The translations under genes were made by a program, and so were the position numbers. 64,000 nucleotides of DNA, from assembly GCF_000739575.1 (NCBI RefSeq), contig NZ_BBJO01000022.1, forward strand, positions 1 through 64,000. The letters run 5' to 3'. Each line of letters opens with the position of its first letter. Position 1 is the stretch's first letter. Under the pieces are notes generated by a model. The model was not told where the DNA came from. It worked only from the letters and a program-made list of their open reading frames with translations, and ran no database searches. This document shows, in pieces, positions 1 to 7,803 of this stretch. The DNA is from Halobellus rufus. Lineage in GTDB: Archaea; Halobacteriota; Halobacteria; Halobacteriales; Haloferacaceae.

Positions 1-85
1 ACACCGCCCCTCCAATTTTTTGACTGACTGCAAGCACCGCTGAAGGGCCCTATCTTCACTTCCGAGCAAGGGGGTCCCGACCGCT

Positions 86-781
86 TCAGCTCAGGTGGTC
101 AATCTGTGCGGACAGATACTCTTGAAGAGTGGTGACCGTCTCTTCTGAGACAGCTGAAGCCCCGAAGTCACTCCGATACCCGTGCTTGAGTTCGTCGCTC
201 TCTGTGATCTCCAGTCCACGCTCCAGCTGCTCCCGTAGCGCATCGTCGTCCCCTCGCCGAAGGTGAGGCGTGACAGTGTCGAGATCGATTTCTTCTGCCA
301 CTGCCAGGACGTCCCGAAGGTCCGTTTCGCGACCGCTGTGGAGCTTTGCCGCGACGAGGACTGCCCCATCGATGACTCTAGCCGTCGTCGTCACTGTGCC
401 CCCGCTCACCTCCTGTTGGTGGCTGTGGTCGTACAGGTAGTCGAACGACCACTGTGCCTCCGTCTGGCGACACCCGAGTCCGTTTACCAGGAGATCGAAG
501 CCGATCGGCTGCTGCGGTGTGAGCCGCTTCTCGTACTCGATTACTTCGGTGTCGTAGAACCATTTCTTGGCGTGACTGTCCGTTTCCTCGAAGTCCCGAC
601 GTTCGAGGAATTGGACGAACTCGGCCTTGGAGTCCGGCGCGACGACGATATCGAGGTCCGTGGAGAAGCGAGCATTGAACGCTGAGACAGCGTAACCGCC
701 GACAAGGACGTACTCATGGCCCTCTTGGGTGAGTTCCTCGAGCAGTTCGATGAGCGCGTCACTTCGGTTGTTGAAGCTTAT
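86..781 (-). CDS. AbiEii-like nucleotidyltransferase (DUF6036 type), probable toxin of a type IV TA pair
   Basis: The frame gives about 231 residues. Near the N-terminus is the nucleotidyltransferase pattern VLVGGYAVSAF followed by RFSTDLDIVV: a GG loop and a D-x-D metal site, as in AbiEii/DUF6036 proteins. The rest is helical and unremarkable. It lies directly downstream of a winged-helix gene and overlaps its stop codon, the usual order antitoxin-regulator then nucleotidyltransferase. The start is odd: homologs I remember begin Met-Thr-Phe at this point, but the codon here is ATA (779-781), where an ATGA overlap would be expected. No ATG, GTG or TTG lies in frame before the conserved motif; the first in-frame ATG (407-409) would remove the catalytic region. 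Either ATA is used, translation is coupled, or the gene is inactivated. Function is inferred from fold and neighbour. Confidence 0.7.
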   Translation of the reverse strand: MSFNNRSDALIELLEELTQEGHEYVLVGGYAVSAFNARFSTDLDIVVAPDSKAEFVQFLERRDFEETDSHAKKWFYDTEVIEYEKRLTPQQPIGFDLLVNGLGCRQTEAQWSFDYLYDHSHQQEVSGGTVTTTARVIDGAVLVAAKLHSGRETDLRDVLAVAEEIDLDTVTPHLRRGDDDALREQLERGLEITESDELKHGYRSDFGASAVSEETVTTLQEYLSAQIDHLS

Positions 782-1452
782 GGCTGCGCCCGTTCGGTCT
801 CTCGATACGTGACGCCGAGGTCGACGTCCTCGTACATCCGGTCGAGCATCGCCAGCCCCGACTGGAACTGGGCGTAGTTTTCGCGCATATACTCGATTGT
901 CTCTGCTCTCGGGATCACCGGGTACCCTTCGACGTGCTCAATATCGAGTGACACGCGTGGCTCGAGGACGATCTGCAGCGGTCCGTCCAACTCGTCTCGG
1001 GGCTGTCGTTCGAATGCGGTCGGGAGGTCGAACCACTCGAAAAATGTCTCCCAGGCGTCGACGTCCTGCTCACGAACAGCGAGGAACAGTGGATAGTCGT
1101 TGGGCTCGCGACCGACCTGGTAGCCGCCCTGGGTCCACACGTAGACGGCGTCGATCCGCGTGAACGCGAACGGCCAGTCACTGAACTGTGGGATGACGTA
1201 CGTTTCCTCGATGGAGGGTGGACTGACGCCGGCGCTGGCAGCGACGAGCTCGAGCGCTGCGTCGTGTACGCGCTCGTCGACTACAGTGAGGCCGTCATCA
1301 TAGGAAACGTAGCCTGCGTCTTCCAGCCGATTGACGGCCTGTCTCACTGTTTCGTAGGGCGTGTGGAGGTGTTGGGCGACACGGCGGATGGAGTCACCAC
1401 TCTCGATGGCGAGGATAGTCTGTGCCGCCGTGTCGTCGAGCACCTCATACAT
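778..1452 (-). CDS. Winged-helix regulator, AbiEi-like antitoxin partner
   Basis: The protein has 224 residues from the ATG at 1452. A longer frame upstream starts at 1560, but its extra residues do not look like protein and run into the repeat region. Residues 1-60 form a winged helix (IRRVAQHLHTPYETVRQAV, then a wing GYVSYDDGL). The C-terminal 150 residues are a separate domain with many aromatics, as in AbiEi-type antitoxins, which repress their own operon through the winged helix and neutralise the toxin through the second domain. Its stop overlaps the presumed start of the nucleotidyltransferase, so the two are translated together. It is transcribed away from the AACGA repeat array and parA. 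The antitoxin role is inferred from gene order and domain layout. Confidence 0.7.
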   Translation of the reverse strand: MYEVLDDTAAQTILAIESGDSIRRVAQHLHTPYETVRQAVNRLEDAGYVSYDDGLTVVDERVHDAALELVAASAGVSPPSIEETYVIPQFSDWPFAFTRIDAVYVWTQGGYQVGREPNDYPLFLAVREQDVDAWETFFEWFDLPTAFERQPRDELDGPLQIVLEPRVSLDIEHVEGYPVIPRAETIEYMRENYAQFQSGLAMLDRMYEDVDLGVTYRETERAQP

Positions 1453-1564
1453 CTGGTGGTTACCAATAATCCGGTAACAGTTAAAAGTCTTACTCGACTG
1501 GCCGTAAAGCACGATCTCCCCACTTGTTTCGAAGGTAGTCCAGATCCCCACTGAAAACACGCGG

Positions 1565-1870
1565 AACGACTATAACGAATTCAACGAGCAAAACGAATAG
1601 AACGAAAAAAAATGAATGGATTGAACGCATTCTGAGGAACGAACTGGTTGGGGATGAGCTGGCCGGCTTCTACTCGATGAACAGAACGAGTGAAACGAAC
1701 GTAACGAATAGAACGAATGCATTGATGGTAACGATAGTATTTGCCTCAACGAGCGAAACGAACAATTGGTTTTAACATCGTAGTATTCCTCTCACCGAGT
1801 GAAACACCCTCACCGAACCAAACGAACAGAACGACCAAAACGAACGGAATGAACACAACGAGGCAAACGA
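1565..1870. repeat. AACGA repeat array upstream of parA, candidate centromere (parS-like) or iteron region
   Basis: About 18 copies of AACGA, mostly inside longer forms such as GAAACGAAC, AGAACGAA and AAAACGAA, lie on the plus strand, the last one ending just before the parA start at 1876. Spacing is irregular but often near one helical turn. The stretch is AT-richer than its flanks. The same motif recurs within the gene after parA. Repeat arrays just upstream of parA genes are typical binding sites for the partner centromere-binding protein and also act as operators. An origin iteron role cannot be excluded, but no replication initiator gene is present in the window. Confidence 0.75.
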
Positions 1871-1875
1871 AAGAA

Positions 1876-2694
1876 ATGACCGACACCAACACCGCACGAA
1901 TCACCGTGGCGAATCAGAAGGGAGGCGCGGGGAAGACAACCGACGTCATTCATACTGGCGGCGCACTCGCTGCCCGAGACCACGACGTCCTCCTGGTCGA
2001 CATCGACTACCACGGAGGGCTCACCTGCTCGCTTGGCTACAACGATCTGTACTACGATACCGACCGCACAACGCTGTTCGACGTCCTCGACTTCGACCAG
2101 ATGGAGTCGGTGAACGACATCATCGTCGAGCACGAGGAATTCGACATCCTTCCCGCCAGCGAGAAACTCGCGAACAACAAGAACATCCAGACGCTGCTTG
2201 AGGCGCCGAAGAGTCGCGAGCGGTTGGAGATGACTCTCGACGAGCTCGACAAGGACTACGACTACATCATTGTCGACACGCCGCCATCCCTGAACGTCCT
2301 CACCGACAACGCCCTGGTCGCGACCGGCAACGTCGTCATCCCCGTCATTCCCGAGAAGCTCAACGCCAACAGCCTCCAGATTTTCGCGAAGCAGCTGAGT
2401 TCCCTCGAACAGGCGTACGGAGACATCAATCGGCTCGCCATCGTCTGTAACCGTGTCGAGCAGAACGCCGAGCACCGTGACACCATCGAGGAGATCAAGT
2501 CGGCATATTCTCTCCCGGTGTTCGAGATCCCGAAGCGGACCGACCTCTCTCAGTCGATTGGCGAGGGTGTGTCCGTCTTCGGCTTCGGCAAGGAGAACCA
2601 GCGCGTCGAGGATGCACGCGATTTGTTCAACGAGATTGCCGACCTGTTTGACGAGACGTTTGAGAAGACCGCACCTGAGGAGGTGGAAGCATGA
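1876..2694 (+). CDS. parA: ParA-family partition ATPase
   Basis: The protein has 272 residues from the ATG at 1876; this start puts the deviant Walker A (NQKGGAGKTT, residues 13-22) where ParA/Soj proteins have it. Earlier in-frame ATGs lie inside the repeat array. Walker A' is VDIDYHGGLT (usual form VDLDPQGNLT), and Walker B is YIIVDTPPSLN. ParA forms ATP-dependent dimers on the nucleoid and moves plasmid copies apart with a DNA-bound partner. The next gene overlaps by ATGA and probably encodes that partner. Differences from consensus (Ala in the P-loop, Tyr-His for Pro-Gln) are modest and need not abolish activity. There is no N-terminal HTH, so autoregulation would fall to the partner protein binding the upstream repeats. 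Confidence 0.93.
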   Translation: MTDTNTARITVANQKGGAGKTTDVIHTGGALAARDHDVLLVDIDYHGGLTCSLGYNDLYYDTDRTTLFDVLDFDQMESVNDIIVEHEEFDILPASEKLANNKNIQTLLEAPKSRERLEMTLDELDKDYDYIIVDTPPSLNVLTDNALVATGNVVIPVIPEKLNANSLQIFAKQLSSLEQAYGDINRLAIVCNRVEQNAEHRDTIEEIKSAYSLPVFEIPKRTDLSQSIGEGVSVFGFGKENQRVEDARDLFNEIADLFDETFEKTAPEEVEA

Positions 2695-3098
2695 CCGACG
2701 GCTGGGGCGATGCTTCCGGCATCGAGGGCAACTACGAAGAGGAGGACGACGAGGCTGATTCCAGCGAAACGAGTGAGGTGAGTGAAACGGTGGAAACCAG
2801 TTCATCGACCGAAACGACCGAATCGACTTCAACGAGTGAAACGAACGGAACGAGCAAAACGAAGACGAACATCAAGGACGAGTGGAATGGGCGGACGATC
2901 TACATTCCCGACGATGTCCTCGACGAGATGGAGGACACTTACCTCGAGTCCCAGCTGAAGCTCCGCAAGGCGGGCCAGGACGAGTTCAAGAAGAACCGCC
3001 ACTTCTACCCGCTACTCGTCCAGTTCGGTATCGAGGCGCTCTCTGATGCGGATTCTGAGGAAATTCAAGCTCGGCTTTCGGAACTCGGAGACGAATGA
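2691..3098 (+). CDS. Small ParA-partner protein, likely centromere-binding protein
   Basis: The protein has 135 residues and overlaps parA by the four bases ATGA, so translation is coupled. Residues 15-60 are a low-complexity Ser/Thr/Glu linker. Residues 63-135 form an ordered domain: a short strand-like segment (GRTIYIPDDVLDEMEDTYLE) followed by helices, reminiscent of ribbon-helix-helix centromere-binding proteins such as ParG or omega. In the order parA then small gene this is the typical place for the centromere-binding protein. The linker is encoded by DNA made of the same AACGA repeats found upstream of parA, so the coding sequence itself may be a binding site. No ParB-type HTH or CTPase domain is visible. 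The role is inferred from position and domain size. Confidence 0.75.
   Translation: MTDGWGDASGIEGNYEEEDDEADSSETSEVSETVETSSSTETTESTSTSETNGTSKTKTNIKDEWNGRTIYIPDDVLDEMEDTYLESQLKLRKAGQDEFKKNRHFYPLLVQFGIEALSDADSEEIQARLSELGDE
2764..2864. repeat. Second AACGA repeat block, inside a coding sequence
   Basis: Six AACGA motifs, again in forms such as GAAACGAAC and AAAACGAA, occur in about 100 bases within the parA-partner gene, in the same orientation as the block before parA. They encode the Ser/Thr/Glu/Asn-rich linker. The match in both motif and strand suggests a shared origin or shared binding function rather than chance codon choice. Confidence 0.7.
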
Positions 3099-3122
3099 CC
3101 TCGCGCAGAAAGAGGACCGACA

Positions 3123-3308
3123 GTAGTTGCGACTGGTCGTCTCAATGCATATAGTTCTCAAACCGCTTTGTGGCTAGAGGTGAAGTATCCCCTTCGGTAT
3201 TTTCGTGTCTTTCACACCTAACACTCTTCACAGTGGAAGTCGTATCTCTGTTCAACGATGTCCATCGACCGAGATACCTTCGAAAACACGAGCGAGGGGG
3301 AACTCGCC
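3123..3308. repeat. Direct repeat, copy 1: leader and first codons of the winged-helix/MazF module
   Basis: This stretch recurs at 4441-4626 with a constant offset of 1318 bases and about a dozen mismatches by eye. It begins with a palindrome-like box (TTGCGAC-N5-GTCTCAA, then TGCATAT), continues through an untranslated leader, and includes the first 17 codons of the winged-helix gene. A diverged third copy of the leader is at 26296-26390. Confidence 0.85.
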
Positions 3309-3629
3309 GATCTTTCCGTCCCTGATCAAGTCCTGGGATTTCTCGCTATCAACGAGGATCGGGCGTTCAAGGCCCGCGAAATCGCCTCTCAGATCGACAT
3401 TGACGAGGGCGCAGTCAGTACCGCACTCTCGCGGCTGAAAGATCGCGGCCTCGTTGAACACAAGGCGACATACTGGGCAATAACCGACGATACTGATCGA
3501 CTTGAAGGATACAGTGGCTACGAGCGAGCGACTGCCCTGTTCAACGAACAGTTCGGCAAGGAGGATAAAGAGTCTTGGCGGGAGCACGCGCCCGGCGAAC
3601 CACATCCGAGTGTGGAGAACGAACAGTGA
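3258..3629 (+). CDS. Winged-helix (MarR-like) protein, probable antitoxin of a MazF/PemK-type module
   Basis: The protein has 123 residues. The centre (residues 22-65) is a clear winged helix: a helix with REIASQIDIDEGAVSTALSRL as recognition region, then DRGLVEHKATYWAIT as wing. The C-terminal 40 residues are Glu/Pro-rich and probably wrap the toxin. The stop overlaps the GTG start of the PemK/MazF-like gene. In haloarchaea this gene order is common, the winged-helix protein taking the place of the usual AbrB- or RHH-type antitoxin. Its leader and first 17 codons are duplicated 1.3 kb downstream, and a third, broken copy of the module lies near 26-27 kb. The antitoxin role is inferred from context. 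Confidence 0.8.
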   Translation: MSIDRDTFENTSEGELADLSVPDQVLGFLAINEDRAFKAREIASQIDIDEGAVSTALSRLKDRGLVEHKATYWAITDDTDRLEGYSGYERATALFNEQFGKEDKESWREHAPGEPHPSVENEQ

Positions 3630-3976
3630 CCGATGGCGAGACACCAATTTTCGAACGTGGCGATGTCGTCTACGGCGATGACCCGTTCAAAGGTGAAGAG
3701 GACACTCGGCCCTGGCTCATTCTTTCGAATCACCAGGGACGTCTGTTCTACGGCGAGCAGTATATCGCAGTAACACTAACGTCGAAGTCTTGGATGGATG
3801 GTCTCATCGCCATTCCTGAGGAGAGCTGGCTTCGTGGCGGGACACCGGACGAGAGTTGGATCGTCCCGTGGGGTATCCAATCCGTTGACCACGAGGATAT
3901 TGACTTCTGGCAAGGCCGTCTTGACAGCGATCTTGTTGACCAAGCGGTGGCTGCCCTCATCAAAGAACTACAATAG
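3626..3976 (+). CDS. PemK/MazF-family toxin-like protein
   Basis: The protein has 116 residues from a GTG at 3626 that overlaps the antitoxin stop (GTGA). An ATG at 3575 would create a 17-residue extension read out of frame over the antitoxin gene and is not credible. Family features are the opening FERGDVVYGDDPF, then RPWLILSNHQGR and QYIAVTLTSKSW, matching the beta-barrel core of MazF-type endoribonucleases with the conserved Arg-Pro before the second strand. Such toxins cut mRNA when the antitoxin is lost. No truncation is seen. A fragment matching the SNH..QYIA.TL..KS segment occurs at 27327-27405 beside an IS5 element. Confidence 0.82.
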   Translation: MTDGETPIFERGDVVYGDDPFKGEEDTRPWLILSNHQGRLFYGEQYIAVTLTSKSWMDGLIAIPEESWLRGGTPDESWIVPWGIQSVDHEDIDFWQGRLDSDLVDQAVAALIKELQ

Positions 3977-4045
3977 CTTCTCAGAGATTTCGTTCAACTA
4001 GCGATTTGGTAAATGGCTGTTAGATAGAGCACGCAGACTGAGCAA

Positions 4046-4369
4046 TCACAGCCAGTCATTGGGAAACTCGTCGGCAGAGTTTCGCACCGCCTCAAGGAGC
4101 GGACGGATTTCGTCGAACTTCGGCCCTTTTGCCACTTCGTCAGTATCTCGGTTCAAGCGGATGAGTCCCGCTTCTTTCAATTGAGGCAGATGCGAGTGGT
4201 AGAATTCTGTCTGAAGGACCTCTAACGGCTTTTCTCCCTCATAAACGTCCTCTGGTACGGTTACGGTTACATCATTCCGCTGTGGGTTGTGGTCAAGTAA
4301 GGCGACGAGTAGTCTGCGACGGTGAATATTCGCCAACGCCTCGAAATACTCGTCCATCGCAGGCATCAA
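4046..4369 (-). CDS. DUF7344-type ArsR-like HTH regulator
   Basis: The protein has 107 residues (start possibly the second Met). Sequence ALANIHRRRLLVALLDHNP starts a winged-helix fold, and YHSHLPQLKEAGLIRLNRDTDEVAKGPKF forms the recognition helix and wing. This is the widespread haloarchaeal DUF7344 domain, usually an orphan DNA-binding protein. It lies between the two direct repeats (3123-3308 and 4441-4626), convergent with the TA module, so the three genes form a unit that recombination between the repeats could delete. Its target is unknown. Confidence 0.8.
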   Translation of the reverse strand: MMPAMDEYFEALANIHRRRLLVALLDHNPQRNDVTVTVPEDVYEGEKPLEVLQTEFYHSHLPQLKEAGLIRLNRDTDEVAKGPKFDEIRPLLEAVRNSADEFPNDWL

Positions 4370-4440
4370 TTCAACTTATTAACATATATATGAGGTGTCT
4401 CTGTTGAACGATAGACGTACTACCACCCATACGCTCCGCA

Positions 4441-4626
4441 GAAGTTAAGACTGGCCGTCTCAATGTATACGGTTCTCAAACCGCTTTGTGGCTAGAGATG
4501 AAGTATCTCCTTCGATATTTTCGTGTCTTTCACTCCTAACACTCTTCACAGTAGAAGTCGTATCTCTGTTTAACGATATCCATCGACCGAGATACCTTCG
4601 AAAACACGAGCGAGGGGGGACTCGCC
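4441..4626. repeat. Direct repeat, copy 2, with a dead start of the winged-helix gene
   Basis: This matches 3123-3308 without gaps. The box reads TTAAGAC-N5-GTCTCAA. The start codon of the embedded gene copy is ATA instead of ATG (4576-4578), and the homology stops after the equivalent of codon 17, so no protein is expected. It is probably the scar of a duplication or of recombination between two TA modules. Confidence 0.85.
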
Positions 4627-4677
4627 CTCGAATGTTGTTTAGAGCCCAAGGTTCTATCCATACAACTTGACGTCGCT

Positions 4678-6519
4678 TCAGTTATTGCCCGGATTTTCTG
4701 GCGGCCCTCTCCCGGGATTATCAGTCGTATGACCTCTTCCAGGTGTGTCTGATGGTATCTCAGGGATTACGAGATGAGAGGGAGTATTACCTCCAGTGTG
4801 AATCGTATGCTCCCCCTCATTGATTGTTTCCCAGGCGTACGGAGTTTGGCCTGGTTCTCTTGCGGGGTATTGGACTTCCAGATCCTCTTTGCCAAGGTAC
4901 GTGCCCGAGATCTCTAACTGGAGTGTCTCACCTTCGCTGTAATGGGTGGATGAAGGTCGGATCGGTATATGACACTCCACCATTTCACCAGGATCTACTT
5001 CTCTGGGTTCAGCCTCGTAATCAAGGTACGGTTCCCAGATGGTGGACTTCTCTTCGTTCAGCTTTCTACGAGAGAGTCGTAACCATCCGAGGGCGACCGG
5101 ATACTGCAATGGAGCCCCATAACCAGTGAATTTTACTTCCTCACCATCGGTATCGAATTTCCGGATTGTGACGAAGAGATCGCCATCAGGGGCGTCTTCA
5201 GGCGTCACCCACAGTTTAAGACTCTGATATCCAATCAGCGAAGTGTCTTCTTCGAAGGTGAAATCGAAGATCACGCTATCCTGTTCTGTCGAATCGTAAC
5301 TGATCGAACTCTGACTGTTGGTTGGATCGTCACCCAGTCGGGCATCTCCAGCATCCAGGTAGAGTTTCTTGTACTCCGTTCGAGGAATGGGGAAGTCTTC
5401 CTCTTGACTTACAGTCCAGTTTTGTAGAGTCTCACGCGTTTCTATCCTCACCGGTGGGACATTTAGAATTCTATCGTCTGTGCCTTTCAAGAAATGGTCA
5501 AAGAACATTTTGCGAAATACCTGGGCTTCCGACTGATAGAATGTCGCCCATTTACCTCGGCCGTGAGTGAACAACCACTTCTGGTCCGACGAGATGTTAC
5601 GGAATGCCCTCATATCGCGGCGAGTAAACACCCCCTGACTTGACCACGTACCGCAGACAAGGGCGGGTGTTGAAACACCGGCGAAATATTCATCCTCCTT
5701 TTTTTCCATTGGCTCCGGGGGATTCTCAGCCTCCGGAGCCCCCCAAGCTGGATTGCTGGGGGCAGGGAAGGTACCCGTGATATCAGGTGAGGTTTGCGGA
5801 CCTACCCCCTCGTGGGTCGGGTAGTCAGTGAACGGACCACCTTCCCACGGACAAATAGCCTCCAGGTGTGGTGGATTCAGGTTGGCAGCATAGTATTGCG
5901 ATGTCGATAAAATTGAAACACCACTCAGGCCCACGTTTCCGTTACTCCAGTCCTGCTGTGCAGCCCACTCGATTGCATCGTACATATCCCGTCCCCAGGA
6001 AGAAAAGCCGGTAAATGTTCCCGGGGATCGACCAAACCCACGCGGATCGACAACGATGACGACGTACCCAGATGGTACCCAATATTCTGGGTTCTCAGCT
6101 TCAAATGTACAAGCCCCCGTGATCGGCGGGCCCCACGGTTCGTACGCGACTCCATCACCAGGCCAAGGGATCCCGAATTCATCCTCACCCTCCGTCCAGT
6201 AGATATCCTTGCCATATGCAGTAAACGCTAGCAGTACCGGATATTCTCCGGAGTCTTCTGGCCGGTGAATATTTGCTGCAAGTTCTAGATCGTCCCGCAT
6301 AGGAATAGCTACGTCTGTTTCACTCACGATCGAATGGGCTACCCCATCCTCCCGATATTCCCATACTTGCTCAACGTCCGGGTCGGTAGGGTCGCCTTGG
6401 TTTGATGCAACCACTGTGCTGCTCCCTAATGAGGGGACGAGCGCTGCACCGATACCGATACCTCCAGCTTTGAGCATCTCCCTCCGTGAGGGAGAAACTC
6501 CATTGCTATGGTTAGACAT
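4678..6519 (-). CDS. Tat-exported CocE/NonD-family serine hydrolase (X-Pro dipeptidyl-peptidase type), copy 1
   Basis: The protein has 613 residues from the ATG at 6519; the ATG at 6552 adds 11 residues before the Tat signal. Residues 10-40 carry the twin-arginine motif SRREMLKAG, a hydrophobic stretch and an A-x-A-like end, so it is exported folded. Then comes the alpha/beta-hydrolase core: nucleophile elbow GLSGVS (usual GxSYxG in CocE), and THGRGKW, probably the catalytic His region. The C-terminal 230 residues are the jelly-roll PepX-C-like domain (LIGYQSLKLWVTPEDAPDGD). The very C-terminus is Gly/Pro/Asn-rich. The family cleaves esters or amides; substrate unknown. A close paralog, disrupted by an IS6 element, lies at 12229-14871. 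It is divergent from the phenylphosphate-synthase-like ATP-grasp gene, suggesting a shared control region. Confidence 0.85.
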   Translation of the reverse strand: MSNHSNGVSPSRREMLKAGGIGIGAALVPSLGSSTVVASNQGDPTDPDVEQVWEYREDGVAHSIVSETDVAIPMRDDLELAANIHRPEDSGEYPVLLAFTAYGKDIYWTEGEDEFGIPWPGDGVAYEPWGPPITGACTFEAENPEYWVPSGYVVIVVDPRGFGRSPGTFTGFSSWGRDMYDAIEWAAQQDWSNGNVGLSGVSILSTSQYYAANLNPPHLEAICPWEGGPFTDYPTHEGVGPQTSPDITGTFPAPSNPAWGAPEAENPPEPMEKKEDEYFAGVSTPALVCGTWSSQGVFTRRDMRAFRNISSDQKWLFTHGRGKWATFYQSEAQVFRKMFFDHFLKGTDDRILNVPPVRIETRETLQNWTVSQEEDFPIPRTEYKKLYLDAGDARLGDDPTNSQSSISYDSTEQDSVIFDFTFEEDTSLIGYQSLKLWVTPEDAPDGDLFVTIRKFDTDGEEVKFTGYGAPLQYPVALGWLRLSRRKLNEEKSTIWEPYLDYEAEPREVDPGEMVECHIPIRPSSTHYSEGETLQLEISGTYLGKEDLEVQYPAREPGQTPYAWETINEGEHTIHTGGNTPSHLVIPEIPSDTPGRGHTTDNPGRGPPENPGNN

Positions 6520-6657
6520 AGCAATATAATTATTAATTGAAATACACTTCAATCCATCGGTTACTCAAGTAACGGACCCCGCGATCCCACGCAGGTTGAC
6601 GTCCATATAGTCTGTACCACCAAAACGTTCATTATCTATAGACTAGTATGTTACCCT
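6520..6657. promoter_or_regulatory. Divergent promoter region between CocE copy 1 and the dikinase ATP-grasp subunit
   Basis: These 138 bases separate two genes transcribed apart. AT-rich stretches near each start (ATTAATTATTATAT beside the hydrolase, ATTATCTATAGACTAG beside the dikinase gene) are plausible TATA elements. No clear operator repeat is seen. Confidence 0.45.
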
Positions 6658-7746
6658 ATGCCTCACTGTATCCGATTCAATGATGAGGATTGTCACTCTG
6701 AGGCCGTCGACTTAGTGGGTGGCAAAAACGCATCCCTCGGCGAACTCAGAGCCGCAGGCGTCCGTGTTCCTCCAGGCTTCGCCGTAACGACCGACTTTTA
6801 TACTCGATTTCTCGCAAGTGCCGGCTTGGAGGACATAATTCAGGACGAATTGAACGCCAGCGACCTCACAGACGCTGCTGCGGCAGAAGATGCCGGTGAG
6901 GACATTCGGTCAGCCATCAAATCGGAGCCGTTCCCGGAGGACCTAGACGAAGCGCTTGAAGTTGCGTGGAATAAATTAGAGGAAGCTGTCGACGGTCAAT
7001 CCCTTGAGGTTGCCGTACGATCTAGTGCGACCGCCGAGGATCTGCCGGATGCAAGTTTTGCCGGACAACAGGACACATATCTCCACGTTAGCGGATTCGA
7101 AGACGTCAAAGAACGTGTACGCGACTGCATAGCGAGCTTGTTTACGGCAAGGGCGATTTCGTACCGCGAGGAAAACGGCTTCGATCACGACATCGTCCAG
7201 ATTAGTGTCGGCATTCAAAAGATGGTGGACGCGCGGGCGTCGGGCGTAATGTTTACTGTAAACCCCGCAAACGGAGACCGGTCGAAGGTTCGGATCGAAT
7301 CGAACTGGGGACTCGGGGAATCCGTCGTTGCCGGGGAAGTCACCCCCGATAGTTTTCTGGTCGACAAACCGCCTGGAATTGTCGTCGAGCGAAATATCTC
7401 GACGAAGCAGGTGATGACGAAGAAGACTGACTCTGAAGTGGAGAACGTCCCGGTCCCCGAAGCAAAGCGCGAGGAAGCGAGTATCTCGAACGCTGAAATC
7501 GAACGGTTGAACGAATATGCGAAGAAAATCGAGAAGCACTATGGACAGCCCCAGGACATTGAGTGGGCAATCGAAGGCGGTCTCGACGACGATTCCACGA
7601 TTTACATCCTTCAGAGTCGCCCAGAAACGACCTGGAACGACGGTGAGTCTGGAACCGAGAGCTCCGATTCAGAGACAACCGAAGCCACCTCGAATACGAC
7701 CAACGCTGTCGATCAGATGGTGAACGTTCTCACCGACAGTCAGTAA
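6658..7746 (+). CDS. Phenylphosphate-synthase-like ATP-grasp subunit (PEP-synthase N-terminal domain, stand-alone)
   Basis: The protein has 362 residues and contains only the ATP-binding half of a PEP synthase/PPDK: GGKNASLGEL (21-30), VRSSATAEDLPDASFAGQQ (120-138), a MVDARASGVMFTVNP segment (189-203) and the closing ILQSRPET (318-324). A complete PEP synthase is about 750-800 residues and continues into swivelling His and PEP-binding domains; here the chain ends in a short Ser/Thr/Glu tail. This matches protein 2 (about 40 kDa) of Thauera phenylphosphate synthase and the CreH/CreI-type cresol kinase. The His-domain partners would be the two proteins at 8603-10489 and 14942-16840. The next gene, 57 bases on, is a phosphoesterase. 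The substrate is inferred, and a PEP-synthase-like role cannot be ruled out. Confidence 0.82.
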   Translation: MPHCIRFNDEDCHSEAVDLVGGKNASLGELRAAGVRVPPGFAVTTDFYTRFLASAGLEDIIQDELNASDLTDAAAAEDAGEDIRSAIKSEPFPEDLDEALEVAWNKLEEAVDGQSLEVAVRSSATAEDLPDASFAGQQDTYLHVSGFEDVKERVRDCIASLFTARAISYREENGFDHDIVQISVGIQKMVDARASGVMFTVNPANGDRSKVRIESNWGLGESVVAGEVTPDSFLVDKPPGIVVERNISTKQVMTKKTDSEVENVPVPEAKREEASISNAEIERLNEYAKKIEKHYGQPQDIEWAIEGGLDDDSTIYILQSRPETTWNDGESGTESSDSETTEATSNTTNAVDQMVNVLTDSQ

Positions 7747-7803
7747 GCGACACGAACCATCTACTACGCAAATTTCATATTACCTTCCTCAATAACGATT
7801 ACT

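Noticed and set aside
1810..2832. 340-residue minus-strand frame opposite parA
   Set aside because: It lies over the ParA motifs and runs through the repeat array; composition is that of an antisense shadow.
6658..7746. Calling the ATP-grasp gene a complete PEP synthase
   Set aside because: It lacks the phospho-His and PEP-binding domains, which would add about 400 residues.
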